From positions 62,001 to 126,000 of the forward strand of contig CALNXQ010000001.1 in assembly GCA_942490535.1 (NCBI GenBank): DNA of 64,000 bases. The letters are read 5' to 3'. This document shows, piece by piece, positions 17,151 through 25,531 of this stretch. The stretch comes from JAEINY01 sp942490535 (GTDB lineage Bacteria; Bacteroidota; Bacteroidia; Bacteroidales; Marinilabiliaceae). Each line of letters begins with the position of its first letter. Within the stretch, counting starts at the first letter, position 1. The translations under genes and the position numbers were made by a program. The notes under the pieces are model-generated. The model was not told the DNA's origin, did not search any database, and saw nothing but the letters and a program-made list of their open reading frames with translations.

Positions 17151-17211
17151 TTCTGGAATAATAACCAAAAAAGAAGAAATAAAAGTTATAAAAGAAATTC
17201 TGTGCGATCAT
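17128..17211 (-). CDS. Phe/Tyr-rich leader peptide of the pheA operon
   Basis: A 27-codon reading frame from the ATG at 17211 to the TAA at 17128-17130. It holds seven Phe (codons 6, 7, 10, 12, 13, 14, 15) and five Tyr (8, 11, 17, 18, 25), with four Phe in a row. After Tyr18 come Ser-Arg-Arg-Gly-Gly, whose codons form the antiterminator arm. It starts 18 bases after the -7 box and lies directly before the operon terminator. This is the expected build of a classical attenuation leader that senses charged tRNA-Phe and perhaps tRNA-Tyr. Too short for most gene callers. Confidence 0.88.
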   Translation of the reverse strand: MIAQNFFYNFYFFFFGYYSRRGGSYML

Positions 17212-17229
17212 GTCTGTTGTTTGTGGGAG

Positions 17230-17237
17230 CAAATGTA
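17230..17237 (-). promoter_or_regulatory. -7 box of the pheA operon
   Basis: The minus strand reads TACATTTG, an exact TAnnTTTG match 18 bases before the leader peptide ATG. Transcription would start around 17223-17226 and the leader would be about 170 bases long. No strong -33 TTTG is seen. Confidence 0.6.
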
Positions 17238-17377
17238 GAAAAAGATTTGGAAATAAAAAATAGTGAGTTTTTATTTTGCGAATTATTTAATTCGACACAT
17301 TACAAGTGTTTATTGTGATAATCTGTAATGGATGATTTTTTTGTAAATTGCCAATCAACTTAAATTGTAGAAATAGA

Positions 17378-18166
17378 ATGCGAATAATTTTGAGTGTAAT
17401 AGTGTTTCTTCTTTGGGGCGCCGGTATCAGTTCCCAGGGAATTGTTAATGCGGATACCCTCCGCCTGATGACTTTTAATATCTATCATGGCGAAACCATT
17501 AAAGGCGATTTTGATCTGGATTATATAGCTCGGATCATTCAATCGAAGCAGCCTGCTTTTGTGGCATTGCAGGAGGTAGACTTCAAAACAAAGCGGGCCA
17601 GGGATATGGATATTGTCACAGAGTTGGGACTTCGAAGCGGGATGGCACCATTTTTTGGGCCAGCCATGTCTTTTGATGGGGGTGCTTATGGGGTGGGATT
17701 ACTCTCTAAATGGCCCGTTGAGCAATCTCAATTGATACAGTTGCCCGGGTCTCAAACGACGGAACCCCGGGTTGCACTGGAAGTTTCAGTGGTACTGCCA
17801 TCCTGGAGACGATTATTGTTTGTGTCTACTCATTTGGATCATACTGATACTGAAGTGAGACATCAGCAAATGGTGTTTTTATCAAATCGCTATAATGATA
17901 GGGATGAACCCGTTATTCTGGCTGGTGATTTCAACGAAATACCAACGGGAGGAAATATGCAAATAATCCTTGAGGATTTCGAGATGAGTGATGGGTACCG
18001 TCAACAACCTACCTATCCCAGTTCTGATGCCGTGAGTAAAATTGATTATATCTTCCTGTCAAAGGGGCACTATTGGCAAGTGATCACTACGGAGGTTGTG
18101 AATGATTCCATTGCCTCCGATCATCGGGCTTTGTATAGTAAAGTGGTGTTGAGCGACAAAGAATAA
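17378..18166 (+). CDS. Secreted endonuclease/exonuclease/phosphatase family protein
   Basis: A 262-residue member of the EEP fold from the ATG at 17378; a TTG at 17348 is in frame but unlikely. Residues ~1-25 form a signal peptide, so the product is exported. The fold is marked by RLMTFNIYHG near the start, ALQEVD (metal-binding Glu), STHLDH, AGDFNE and a final SDHRAL with the catalytic His. Such proteins hydrolyse phosphodiesters or phosphomonoesters with Mg2+. The substrate cannot be told. It points away from the pheA leader and shares that intergenic region. Confidence 0.88.
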   Translation: MRIILSVIVFLLWGAGISSQGIVNADTLRLMTFNIYHGETIKGDFDLDYIARIIQSKQPAFVALQEVDFKTKRARDMDIVTELGLRSGMAPFFGPAMSFDGGAYGVGLLSKWPVEQSQLIQLPGSQTTEPRVALEVSVVLPSWRRLLFVSTHLDHTDTEVRHQQMVFLSNRYNDRDEPVILAGDFNEIPTGGNMQIILEDFEMSDGYRQQPTYPSSDAVSKIDYIFLSKGHYWQVITTEVVNDSIASDHRALYSKVVLSDKE

Positions 18167-18176
18167 TTGTAAATCC

Positions 18177-18184
18177 TATCTTTG
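18177..18184 (+). promoter_or_regulatory. -7 box before the J-domain gene
   Basis: TATCTTTG matches TAnnTTTG exactly, 18 bases before the ATG at 18203. Confidence 0.5.
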
Positions 18185-18202
18185 CTGCTCATTAGATAGG
18201 GT

Positions 18203-19270
18203 ATGAGTGTGATAATTCAGTTTGAGGGCACTACCAAAAAACTTAACAAAGAACAGATAGCGTTCGACAAAAAAAGCGTGTTGATTGAAAAGCACAAAGA
18301 AGAGTTGAATGCCTTGAAAGAGCGTATGGATGCGGGGCGTAAACTGGCGATCAGGTATATATTACCCCTTGAGCAAAAGTATACGGAGCTTCTCAGGGAG
18401 TCTGTCTTGCTTCTGGATCAGCATCACGCTTCCCGCTTTTTCAAGAAGAAAGAAAAGGAAAAGATCGCTTTTCTGATTCGGGATGCTTTGCGTTTCTTCA
18501 TCGGGAGTGGTAAGCTGGATGACGCTTTGATGCGTATTGAGGAAAAGTATTTCTCATCTGAGGCTAAAGCATTGGCAGCTGCCTGGCTGAGTAAGCAATG
18601 GGGGTTTGATTGGAGTGCAGATGATTTGTGGGATTGGGCAAGGGTGCGTGAAAAAATGAAAGCCGCTCATTGCGAACGGGCGTCCGATGACGCACCTGGA
18701 CAGACACATCATGCCCATGAAAAGGGAGATAAGGATGACCTTCCCGCAAAGGAGACGGAGGCGAGGCGCAAAATAGTGAAGCAAATTTACACCGACCTGG
18801 TTAAGTTGCTACATCCCGACCGGGAGCCGGATGTTGAAAAGGCTGCTCAGAAAACGGAATGGATGAAGGCGATCACGATTGCCTATCAGGAAAATAACTT
18901 TTTCGGGCTATGGCATTTTTATCAACAGTTTATGGTGTCTAAGAACCAGGAATTACTGCAGGATGAATCGCAATTGAAAACTTACAATCGGCTGTTTTCA
19001 GATCAATTGAAAGCCTTGAAGCGAGAACGGAAAAAGCTCCGGGAGCAGCCGTTGGCGCGTTGGGCTTGTGACTTGGTGAAAGGGTCCAAAGCAGAGCAGC
19101 AGGATCGATTACAGCAACGTATAGATGCGTTGGGAGTGGCCATTGATAAACAGCAGCACATCATTGAAAGGGCCGGTGATGAAGAGCAATTTCGTCTTTA
19201 TCTCAAGCACATTAATGTAGCGTTTCTAATGCAGCAACCACCAAATGATTTTCCTTTTTCGTTGGCTTAA
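18203..19270 (+). CDS. J-domain protein of unknown role
   Basis: A 355-residue, highly charged soluble protein. Residues ~1-70 and ~250-335 look like coiled coils. A J domain lies in the middle, at about residues 190-240, with the diagnostic HPD at 204-206 (KLLHPDRE). It has neither the Gly/Phe nor the zinc-finger region of DnaJ, so it is a class III J protein, presumably a specialised partner of DnaK. Its 3' end overlaps the convergent kinase gene by 59 bases. No operon partner is seen. Confidence 0.75.
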   Translation: MSVIIQFEGTTKKLNKEQIAFDKKSVLIEKHKEELNALKERMDAGRKLAIRYILPLEQKYTELLRESVLLLDQHHASRFFKKKEKEKIAFLIRDALRFFIGSGKLDDALMRIEEKYFSSEAKALAAAWLSKQWGFDWSADDLWDWARVREKMKAAHCERASDDAPGQTHHAHEKGDKDDLPAKETEARRKIVKQIYTDLVKLLHPDREPDVEKAAQKTEWMKAITIAYQENNFFGLWHFYQQFMVSKNQELLQDESQLKTYNRLFSDQLKALKRERKKLREQPLARWACDLVKGSKAEQQDRLQQRIDALGVAIDKQQHIIERAGDEEQFRLYLKHINVAFLMQQPPNDFPFSLA

Positions 19271-21314
19271 ATTTGTTTTGTGCATCAGCTGTTTGAATTC
19301 CATGAATTGGATGGTTAATCCAGAAAGCACTGCCAACATGTGGTGTTGATTTGACATGAATGGAACCTCCCAGAAGTGAAATCATTTCTTTTGAAATGGT
19401 TAAGCCCAGGCCGGCTCCCGTTGCCTTCTTTGCATTGGAATCAGATACTTGTGAGAAGCGTTGGAAAATTTTTGCCTGATTCTCTGGAGAGATACCGATT
19501 CCGGTATCCGTGACTGAAATACACAGCTGGTCCTGGCTGATGACCGCTTTGAGGGCGATGTAGCCTTGATCTGTAAATTTCAGAGCATTCGTTAAGAGGT
19601 TAAATATGATTTGTTTCAATCGAAATTCATCGGTGGTTAAGGTAAAGCCAGGATCTAATTCATCCACTTCCAATATTAATTGAAGTTGCGCCTTACGGCA
19701 CCGTTCACGCTCTGTTTCGAATAAATGGAAGGCTTCTTTTAAAAGAGGTAACACGGGAATTTTTCTCAAATGCAATGTCACATTTCCGGATTCCAGCTGC
19801 GAGAAAACCAAAATATCTGATATAAGCTTTAGTAATTGCTGTCCATTCGATTGGATGATTTCAATGTATTGCTTCTTTTCATCATTGGTGAGTTCATCAT
19901 CCTCCAATAATTCAGAAAAACCAATAATGGCATTCATGGGCGTGCGTATTTCATGCGACATGTTTGCCAGAAACACGCTTTTTAGCACATCCGATTCTTC
20001 CGCTTTTTCTTTGGCCGCAATGAGTTCTTGTTCACTGTGCTTTTGATCGGTGATATCTGCTAATGTTTTGACAAATCCTAAGGGTTGCCCATGATCATTA
20101 AAGACCGGTGTGGTTTTAGTCCAATAGTATCTTTGGTTGAATTCATTGTAAAATTCCGCGGTACTGACATCCTGGTTCTTTAAACTGCTTTTATAGCGGC
20201 ACTTTTCACACGGCATGCTGCTTTTATAAAAGATCTCATGGCATCGGTAGGATCCCAGTTTATCGGCCTGGAGTTGATTGTTTATAATAAATGCTTCATT
20301 GGCCCATAGCAATTGATTCTCGTTGTTGATGAAGGCCACTTGTTCTTTAATGCTGTTCAGGATTAATGCTTTTTCCTGTTCGGATTGGTGTAATTCCTTC
20401 TCGGCTAAAGCGCGTAATTCCAATTCCTTCTTGAGGCTCCGGGTTTTTTTCTTAACCTCTTTTCGCAAGAGCCATGAAAAAACCACCAACCCGGCAGATA
20501 TAATCACTAAAATGGCAACCCAAATAATGGCCCATAAGGGAAAGAGTTTTGTTGTTGTTCGTTCAATCAACCATTTGTTGAGAATTTCATCATATTCGGA
20601 TGGACTCCCGATACGTAATTGATGGAACTCGTCGTTGATGATTTCAATGAGTTCACCGGATGTCCGACTACCTGCAATGTGTATTTGAACGGGATTGTAT
20701 ACAATTGACGTTTTTTTCAATTCGTACGCAAGAGGACACTGGTAGCCATATACTTTATTAACTGCACCGGCATCTATTTCATGATTCTGGATGGCTTGCA
20801 TGATGGCGCTATAATCATCGTACCATTCGATTTTTGTATTTAGATTGAAATCTTTGATCACTTTCAATAAAGCGAGCGCATGGATATCCCCCTTTTGTAG
20901 CCCTACTTTTTTATGGGATAGATCAATAATGCTTTCTATGTGGTTGTCTGTTTGTGTGTAGATCACTGCCCAATTGGTAAAACAGACTTCTTTGGTAAAA
21001 TGAAACAGGGAGTCACGAATTGCACTGGAAGCTAAAGCCGGTAATACGTCAATGCGGCCTTCTTGCAGGGCTTGAATGGCCTCATTCAGGTGCATGGGTA
21101 TGTATTGCAATTCCCAATGCTGATTAGCCGCTATTTTTTCGATTAAATCACCAAATATCCCGGACGCCTTGTCCAGTGAATCCGCAAAATAGAGGGGCGG
21201 ATTGGCATATACTCCCACACGAAGGACTTTTGCAGAAGTGGTGTTGGTAGCCATGAGTACATGAGCTAAACAACTCCCAAGAATCAAGAGAAGAATAGTT
21301 GTCTTTTTGAACAT
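19212..21314 (-). CDS. Sensor histidine kinase with periplasmic solute-binding and PAS domains
   Basis: A 700-residue membrane kinase. A signal segment is followed by a periplasmic bacterial SBP-3-type domain (about 28-255), one membrane helix (about 266-288), a short coiled coil and a PAS domain (about 320-430) that contains a Cys cluster (CHEIF...CEKC). The HisKA domain has phosphoacceptor His454 in SHEIRTP, and the ATPase domain carries NLLTNALKF, DTGIGI and GAGLGL. There is no receiver domain, and no response regulator gene is adjacent. The SBP domain suggests that it senses a small ligand such as an amino acid. The 3' end overlaps the opposing J-protein gene. Confidence 0.9.
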   Translation of the reverse strand: MFKKTTILLLILGSCLAHVLMATNTTSAKVLRVGVYANPPLYFADSLDKASGIFGDLIEKIAANQHWELQYIPMHLNEAIQALQEGRIDVLPALASSAIRDSLFHFTKEVCFTNWAVIYTQTDNHIESIIDLSHKKVGLQKGDIHALALLKVIKDFNLNTKIEWYDDYSAIMQAIQNHEIDAGAVNKVYGYQCPLAYELKKTSIVYNPVQIHIAGSRTSGELIEIINDEFHQLRIGSPSEYDEILNKWLIERTTTKLFPLWAIIWVAILVIISAGLVVFSWLLRKEVKKKTRSLKKELELRALAEKELHQSEQEKALILNSIKEQVAFINNENQLLWANEAFIINNQLQADKLGSYRCHEIFYKSSMPCEKCRYKSSLKNQDVSTAEFYNEFNQRYYWTKTTPVFNDHGQPLGFVKTLADITDQKHSEQELIAAKEKAEESDVLKSVFLANMSHEIRTPMNAIIGFSELLEDDELTNDEKKQYIEIIQSNGQQLLKLISDILVFSQLESGNVTLHLRKIPVLPLLKEAFHLFETERERCRKAQLQLILEVDELDPGFTLTTDEFRLKQIIFNLLTNALKFTDQGYIALKAVISQDQLCISVTDTGIGISPENQAKIFQRFSQVSDSNAKKATGAGLGLTISKEMISLLGGSIHVKSTPHVGSAFWINHPIHGIQTADAQNKFKPTKKENHLVVAALETLH

Positions 21315-21476
21315 GTGTGTGAAAATGTGGGCGCTAAGATAATAATTACCTGCGAATTTGTCCCTGCGACCAGGCGCTATTGCATAAAACTTTTACCCTT
21401 GCTTTGGGTAGGAGGTGGTGGCGCCGGAAAATGGATGCCGGATCACTGCTGGCTTATAATAGTCAGTTCATTTGTG

Positions 21477-21501
21477 ATTCTCCACTTGTATAGTGGAGAA
21501 T
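21477..21501. other. Perfect 10-bp hairpin between two minus-strand genes
   Basis: ATTCTCCACT and AGTGGAGAAT flank a 5-base loop. It lies about 65 bases past the ABC-F stop and 160 bases before the kinase start. There is no T tract on either strand, so it is a weak terminator candidate, or an operator. Confidence 0.4.
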
Positions 21502-21566
21502 TGTCGATAATAAGCTGCCAGGAACGCGCCTTGAGACTTGATCCTGGTGTGGATGATCAATTGAGC

Positions 21567-23441
21567 TTAATGACCTTCCTCAATTTCTTTCAGTTCTAAC
21601 CAACGCATCTCCTTTTCTTCCAGTTCTTCCAGTATCTGGGAAAGTTTAGCCGATTTTTCAATCAGTACATCCGTTGGTAAATTACCGGTGTTTAATTCAT
21701 TTTGAAGGGTTTCTTTTTCTGTTTCCAAATTTTCCAAAGCTTGTTCAATTTGCTCCAATTCACGTTTTTCATTAAACGTGAGTTTCTTTGCTTTGGGCGA
21801 TGCCGGTTTGGGTTTGGGAGCCGGAGCTGCTTTTTTCTCTTCTTTGATTTTCAGGCGATCCTGTTCTTTTCTGTAGTCTTGATAATCGGTGTAATCACCC
21901 GGAAAATCTTTAATTTGACCATCCCCTTCAAAAACAAACAGGTGATCCGTTACTTTATCAATGAAATAACGGTCGTGCGATACAACCAATACACATCCCT
22001 TGAAGTTTTGAAGGTAATCTTCCAATACATTTAGCGTGAATATATCCAGGTCGTTGGTGGGCTCATCCAGAATTAAAAAGTTCGGATTTTTGATCAGTAC
22101 CGTCATTAAAAACAAGCGCTTCTTTTCACCACCACTTAACTTGCTCACCGGTACGTAATGCATTTCATTGGGAAATAAGAAGTAGCGCAGGAATTGCGCA
22201 GCGGACATGCGCTGCCCATCCCCCAGGGAAACATCTTCTGCAATATCACTGATCACTTCGATGACCTTTTTATCATCATCGATCTTAATACCTTCCTGGC
22301 GATAGTACCCAAATACAACGGTTTCACCGGTTTCTACTTCACCCTGATCGGGTTGTAAAGCACCGGTTAACAAGTTTAGGAAAGTGGATTTACCGGTTCC
22401 GTTTTTTCCGGCGATCCCTACTTTTTCATAGGGGGCAAATTTATAGGAGAAGTCTTGTATGAGGTGTAAGTCGTCAAAGGACTTACTCACATTGTTAAAG
22501 TTGACCACTTTGTTGCCCAATCGGGCGGATGATATGCCCAACTCCAGGTTACGCAGATCGCTTTTTTGGTTCGCTTTATCTTTGAGATCATAAAAGGCAT
22601 CAATGCGGTATTTGGCCTTGGTGGCACGTGCCTGGGGCATGCGGTTCATCCAATCCTGCTCTTTTTTCAGTAAGTTGCGGGCCTTTTCCACTTCCACCTG
22701 GCGCATTTCAATACGCTCCTGCCGTTTGCGCAGAAAATAAGAGTAGTTACCCTCATAGCGGTACATGGTTTCATCGGCCAGCTCCAGAATTTCGTTACAC
22801 ACCCGATCCAGAAAGTAACGGTCGTGCGTCACCATCAGAAGGGTGGCTTTTGACTTGGATAAGTATTGTTCCAGCCAGTCCACCATGTCCAGGTCGAGGT
22901 GGTTGGTGGGCTCATCCAGTATTAACAGATCCGGTTCACTGATGAGGATACTGGCCAGGGCCACGCGCTTTTGTTGGCCTCCCGACAGTTCGGCTACCGG
23001 TTGATCAAAGCGGGTAATTTTTAATTGTGACAGGATTTGCTTTATGCGCTGTTCATAATCCCAGGCTTGTAACACATCCATCTTTTCAATTAAATCACCA
23101 ATGGCCGTCTGGTTGTTCTCCTCCAAGGCCTGCTCATAGGCTTTGATGGTTTGCACCACCTCGTTGTTGGTATTGAATACTTCTTCAATAACCGTGTGTG
23201 ATACGTTGAGGTAAGGATCTTGTGGCAGATATCCCAGTTGAATGCCTGATCGAATGGTCACCGTTCCTTCATTGGCTGGCGTGAGTCCTCCCAGTATATT
23301 TAATAAAGTGGTTTTTCCGGCCCCGTTGCGGGCTATCAATGCAATTTTTTGACCTTCGGACAGACCAAATGAAATGTTATCAAATAAACGAACGTCACCC
23401 CAATGTTGGGTTAAATTTTCAGCAGACAAGTAATTAATCAT
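21567..23441 (-). CDS. uup: ABC-F family ATPase (Uup-like)
   Basis: A soluble protein with two ABC ATPase domains and no membrane segments. The first Walker A is GRNGAGKTT-like (reads ARNGAGKTT), with signature LSGGQQKR and LILDEPTNHLD; the second has GKNGTGKST, LSGGEKKR and LILDEPTNDLD. A linker rich in charge joins them, and the C-terminal ~80 residues form a Lys/Glu coiled coil, as in Uup. ABC-F proteins act on ribosomes or DNA rather than transport. The start is taken as the ATG at 23441; a GTG two codons earlier is in frame. A perfect -7 box lies 21 bases upstream. Confidence 0.9.
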   Translation of the reverse strand: MINYLSAENLTQHWGDVRLFDNISFGLSEGQKIALIARNGAGKTTLLNILGGLTPANEGTVTIRSGIQLGYLPQDPYLNVSHTVIEEVFNTNNEVVQTIKAYEQALEENNQTAIGDLIEKMDVLQAWDYEQRIKQILSQLKITRFDQPVAELSGGQQKRVALASILISEPDLLILDEPTNHLDLDMVDWLEQYLSKSKATLLMVTHDRYFLDRVCNEILELADETMYRYEGNYSYFLRKRQERIEMRQVEVEKARNLLKKEQDWMNRMPQARATKAKYRIDAFYDLKDKANQKSDLRNLELGISSARLGNKVVNFNNVSKSFDDLHLIQDFSYKFAPYEKVGIAGKNGTGKSTFLNLLTGALQPDQGEVETGETVVFGYYRQEGIKIDDDKKVIEVISDIAEDVSLGDGQRMSAAQFLRYFLFPNEMHYVPVSKLSGGEKKRLFLMTVLIKNPNFLILDEPTNDLDIFTLNVLEDYLQNFKGCVLVVSHDRYFIDKVTDHLFVFEGDGQIKDFPGDYTDYQDYRKEQDRLKIKEEKKAAPAPKPKPASPKAKKLTFNEKRELEQIEQALENLETEKETLQNELNTGNLPTDVLIEKSAKLSQILEELEEKEMRWLELKEIEEGH

Positions 23442-23461
23442 AGCCACATTTTTTGCGAGGG

Positions 23462-23469
23462 CAAAGGTA
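23462..23469 (-). promoter_or_regulatory. -7 box before the ABC-F gene
   Basis: The minus strand reads TACCTTTG, an exact TAnnTTTG match 21 bases before the ATG at 23441. Confidence 0.5.
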
Positions 23470-23490
23470 GCTAAATTTGGTCAGTTAAAG

Positions 23491-23533
23491 AGAACCGTTC
23501 TCACCTTGAATGATTAGATAAACGAACGGTTCT
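23491..23533 (-). terminator. Terminator after the LytTR regulator
   Basis: AGAACCGTTC and GAACGGTTCT form a 10-bp stem around a 23-base loop, just past the stop of the regulator gene. The T tail is stronger on the plus strand than on the minus strand, so efficiency is uncertain. Confidence 0.55.
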
Positions 23534-23537
23534 TTTT

Positions 23538-24317
23538 CTAATTCATCGTCCCACTAAACCAGGCCTTAAAGGCGGTTACTCTATCCCGGCTCACCACTAC
23601 TTCCCGGTCAAAATCCTGTTCCAGTTTAATTTTTAGGCGACTGTTGGAGTGCACCAGGACCTCTTGGATTTCATTGATGTTAACAATGAAGGAGCGGCTG
23701 ATGCGGAAAAAGGAGGTGGGATTTACCAGTTCTTCCAGTTCCTCCAGCTTATAATCAATAATGTAACGGTTGCCTTTGGTTGTCAGGATAAAGGCATTGC
23801 GTCCTTCGGCGTAGAAAAGCACAATTTTATCGGTTGTGACGGATTTAATGCGTTCTCCCAATTTCACCAGGAAACGTTCCTTGTAGTTTTTCCGGTAATG
23901 CAACAGGGCATCGTTCAGCTCCTCCAGTTTGATGCGTTGTTTGGCTGAGGATAAATTTTCCCGCAGGTTTTCCAGCTTCTCTAAACTGTGAAACAAATCA
24001 TCATAGTTAATGGGTTTGAGCAGATAGTCGATGCTGTTGACTTTAAACGCCTGGATGGCATATTCGTTGTAGGCCGTGGTGAAAATCACGGGTGTATTCA
24101 CCTGTGTCTTGTTGAAAATATCAAAGCTGAGGCCGTCGGATAAATGGATGTCCATAAAAATAAGATCCACATTATTCAGGGGATTGCTTAACCAAGTCAC
24201 ACTTTTGGCTACGGAATCCAGTGTGGCTAAAATTTCAATACTCGCATCATAGCGGTCCAACAGGCGGATGAGGTGTTCTGCAGCAGGTTTTTCGTCTTCA
24301 ATGATAAGTACTCTCAT
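23538..24317 (-). CDS. LytTR-type response regulator
   Basis: A 259-residue two-component regulator. The receiver domain covers about residues 1-120, with acidic residues near the start (EDE) and phosphoacceptor Asp56 in IFMDIHL. The C-terminal LytTR DNA-binding domain is at about 155-255 (FFRISRSFIVNINEI). It begins three bases after the degenerate kinase gene ends and about 1.2 kb downstream of an intact kinase, so all three probably form one signalling unit. The target genes are unknown. Confidence 0.92.
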   Translation of the reverse strand: MRVLIIEDEKPAAEHLIRLLDRYDASIEILATLDSVAKSVTWLSNPLNNVDLIFMDIHLSDGLSFDIFNKTQVNTPVIFTTAYNEYAIQAFKVNSIDYLLKPINYDDLFHSLEKLENLRENLSSAKQRIKLEELNDALLHYRKNYKERFLVKLGERIKSVTTDKIVLFYAEGRNAFILTTKGNRYIIDYKLEELEELVNPTSFFRISRSFIVNINEIQEVLVHSNSRLKIKLEQDFDREVVVSRDRVTAFKAWFSGTMN

Positions 24318-24320
24318 GGG

Positions 24321-25424
24321 TTATTCCTCTTCTATTTCAAAGGTGGGTATCGCTACCTGGATGGTGGCATGATTGGCCCGTATATCCAGTTTTTGCTCAC
24401 TAAAGAATTGATAGGCTTTGTTCAGTAGTGCGAGTTGCCACGCTTGGTCGTGTTCAAAATTTATTTTTGGGTTATTGGTGCAAACGTATGTAAGTTGGTT
24501 GTTTTCGTTTTGAAGTTGTATGTTCAGAGGCTGGAGGGCATTGACAATGGTGCGTCTCACCGTTTCCTGGATCAGGGTCGGTAAGGTGCCGGGTACAACC
24601 TGGCGCTGCAGCCATTCATCGGGTAATTTCTGCTTAAAGTGGATGGCGCCATGGTATTTTACATTCAGCACATATAAAAGCGAAGCCGATTGGGCCATTT
24701 CCTGTTCCAGGGTGACTAGCTCAATTTTGCGGGCATCCAGGGTATAACGGTAGATGCGCGACAAATGATCAATGTATTTATCGGCTGCTTTGGTATCAGT
24801 ATGAACAATGGAAATGAGGTTTTCAAGACTTTCATAGAGTAAATCCGGGTTGATTTGAAGTTTGAATTTTTCCAGGTCGTGTTCCAGACTTTTGCGCAGT
24901 TCCTTTTCCCGGATGTAATGGATTTGCTTATGTACGGCCAAAAAGGACGAACTGACGTGAATCATGCTAAAGATAATGGCCACAATGCCAAATACGGCAT
25001 TGAAGACAATAAGCTCGGTGGAAAAACCTACCAGTTCCAATAAAAAATTGAAATAAACCCATACCAGGGGGGTGATGATCAGGAATGAAAAGACCAATGA
25101 AGCCAGCGGAATGATGAAAATGCGCAAGGATTGAGCGAATGGTGGTGTGGATTCCGGACTGCCATTGTCACCCGCTTTTTCCAGTATCGAATGCGTCAGC
25201 TTTAAAGGGTATCTTTTATCGATGAAACGCAGGAATAGCCGCAGCACCTCCATCAGTACAAAGGATAGTACGACAGTGATCATCACTTCCTGGCTGAAAA
25301 AGTTATCGGCCAGTTGTTGTAAGCTGTCAAATATTAACAGGATGAGAACATACACTGTGAAGCCTACCGGAATGGGCAGTAGGAAGCGAAGCCATTTATT
25401 TTGTGTTAAGGTTTTCTTTTTCAT
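24321..25424 (-). CDS. Degenerate LytS-type kinase lacking the phosphoacceptor histidine
   Basis: A 367-residue membrane protein with four predicted helices in the first ~160 residues, followed by a LytS/YehU-like cytoplasmic domain. The H-box, normally PHFLFN, reads PDLLYE at 193-198, so Asp194 replaces the histidine. The N-box (normally VENAxKHG) is also lost: the matching segment reads QETVRRTIVNAL, and no glycine-rich ATP lid is visible. The reading frame is intact, so this looks like a maintained pseudokinase and not a broken gene. It may act as a sensor or regulatory subunit for the neighbouring intact kinase. A -7 box at 25482-25489 could drive it and the regulator. Confidence 0.8.
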   Translation of the reverse strand: MKKKTLTQNKWLRFLLPIPVGFTVYVLILLIFDSLQQLADNFFSQEVMITVVLSFVLMEVLRLFLRFIDKRYPLKLTHSILEKAGDNGSPESTPPFAQSLRIFIIPLASLVFSFLIITPLVWVYFNFLLELVGFSTELIVFNAVFGIVAIIFSMIHVSSSFLAVHKQIHYIREKELRKSLEHDLEKFKLQINPDLLYESLENLISIVHTDTKAADKYIDHLSRIYRYTLDARKIELVTLEQEMAQSASLLYVLNVKYHGAIHFKQKLPDEWLQRQVVPGTLPTLIQETVRRTIVNALQPLNIQLQNENNQLTYVCTNNPKINFEHDQAWQLALLNKAYQFFSEQKLDIRANHATIQVAIPTFEIEEE

Positions 25425-25481
25425 GCTACCAGTTGATTAGACCGACTCAAGTGCAAATTGTCATTCTTTCGGATGGGTATT

Positions 25482-25489
25482 CAAAAATA
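25482..25489 (-). promoter_or_regulatory. -7 box before the degenerate kinase
   Basis: The minus strand reads TATTTTTG, an exact TAnnTTTG match 58 bases before the ATG at 25424. It would allow the pseudokinase and regulator to be transcribed without the upstream kinase. Confidence 0.4.
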
Positions 25490-25531
25490 ACGACAATACT
25501 TTTAACCACACTTATAACCGGGTATCAAATC

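Noticed and set aside
21315..21599. Plus-strand 94-codon frame between the kinase and ABC-F genes
   Set aside because: It runs into the 3' end of the ABC-F gene, has no promoter and does not resemble a protein.
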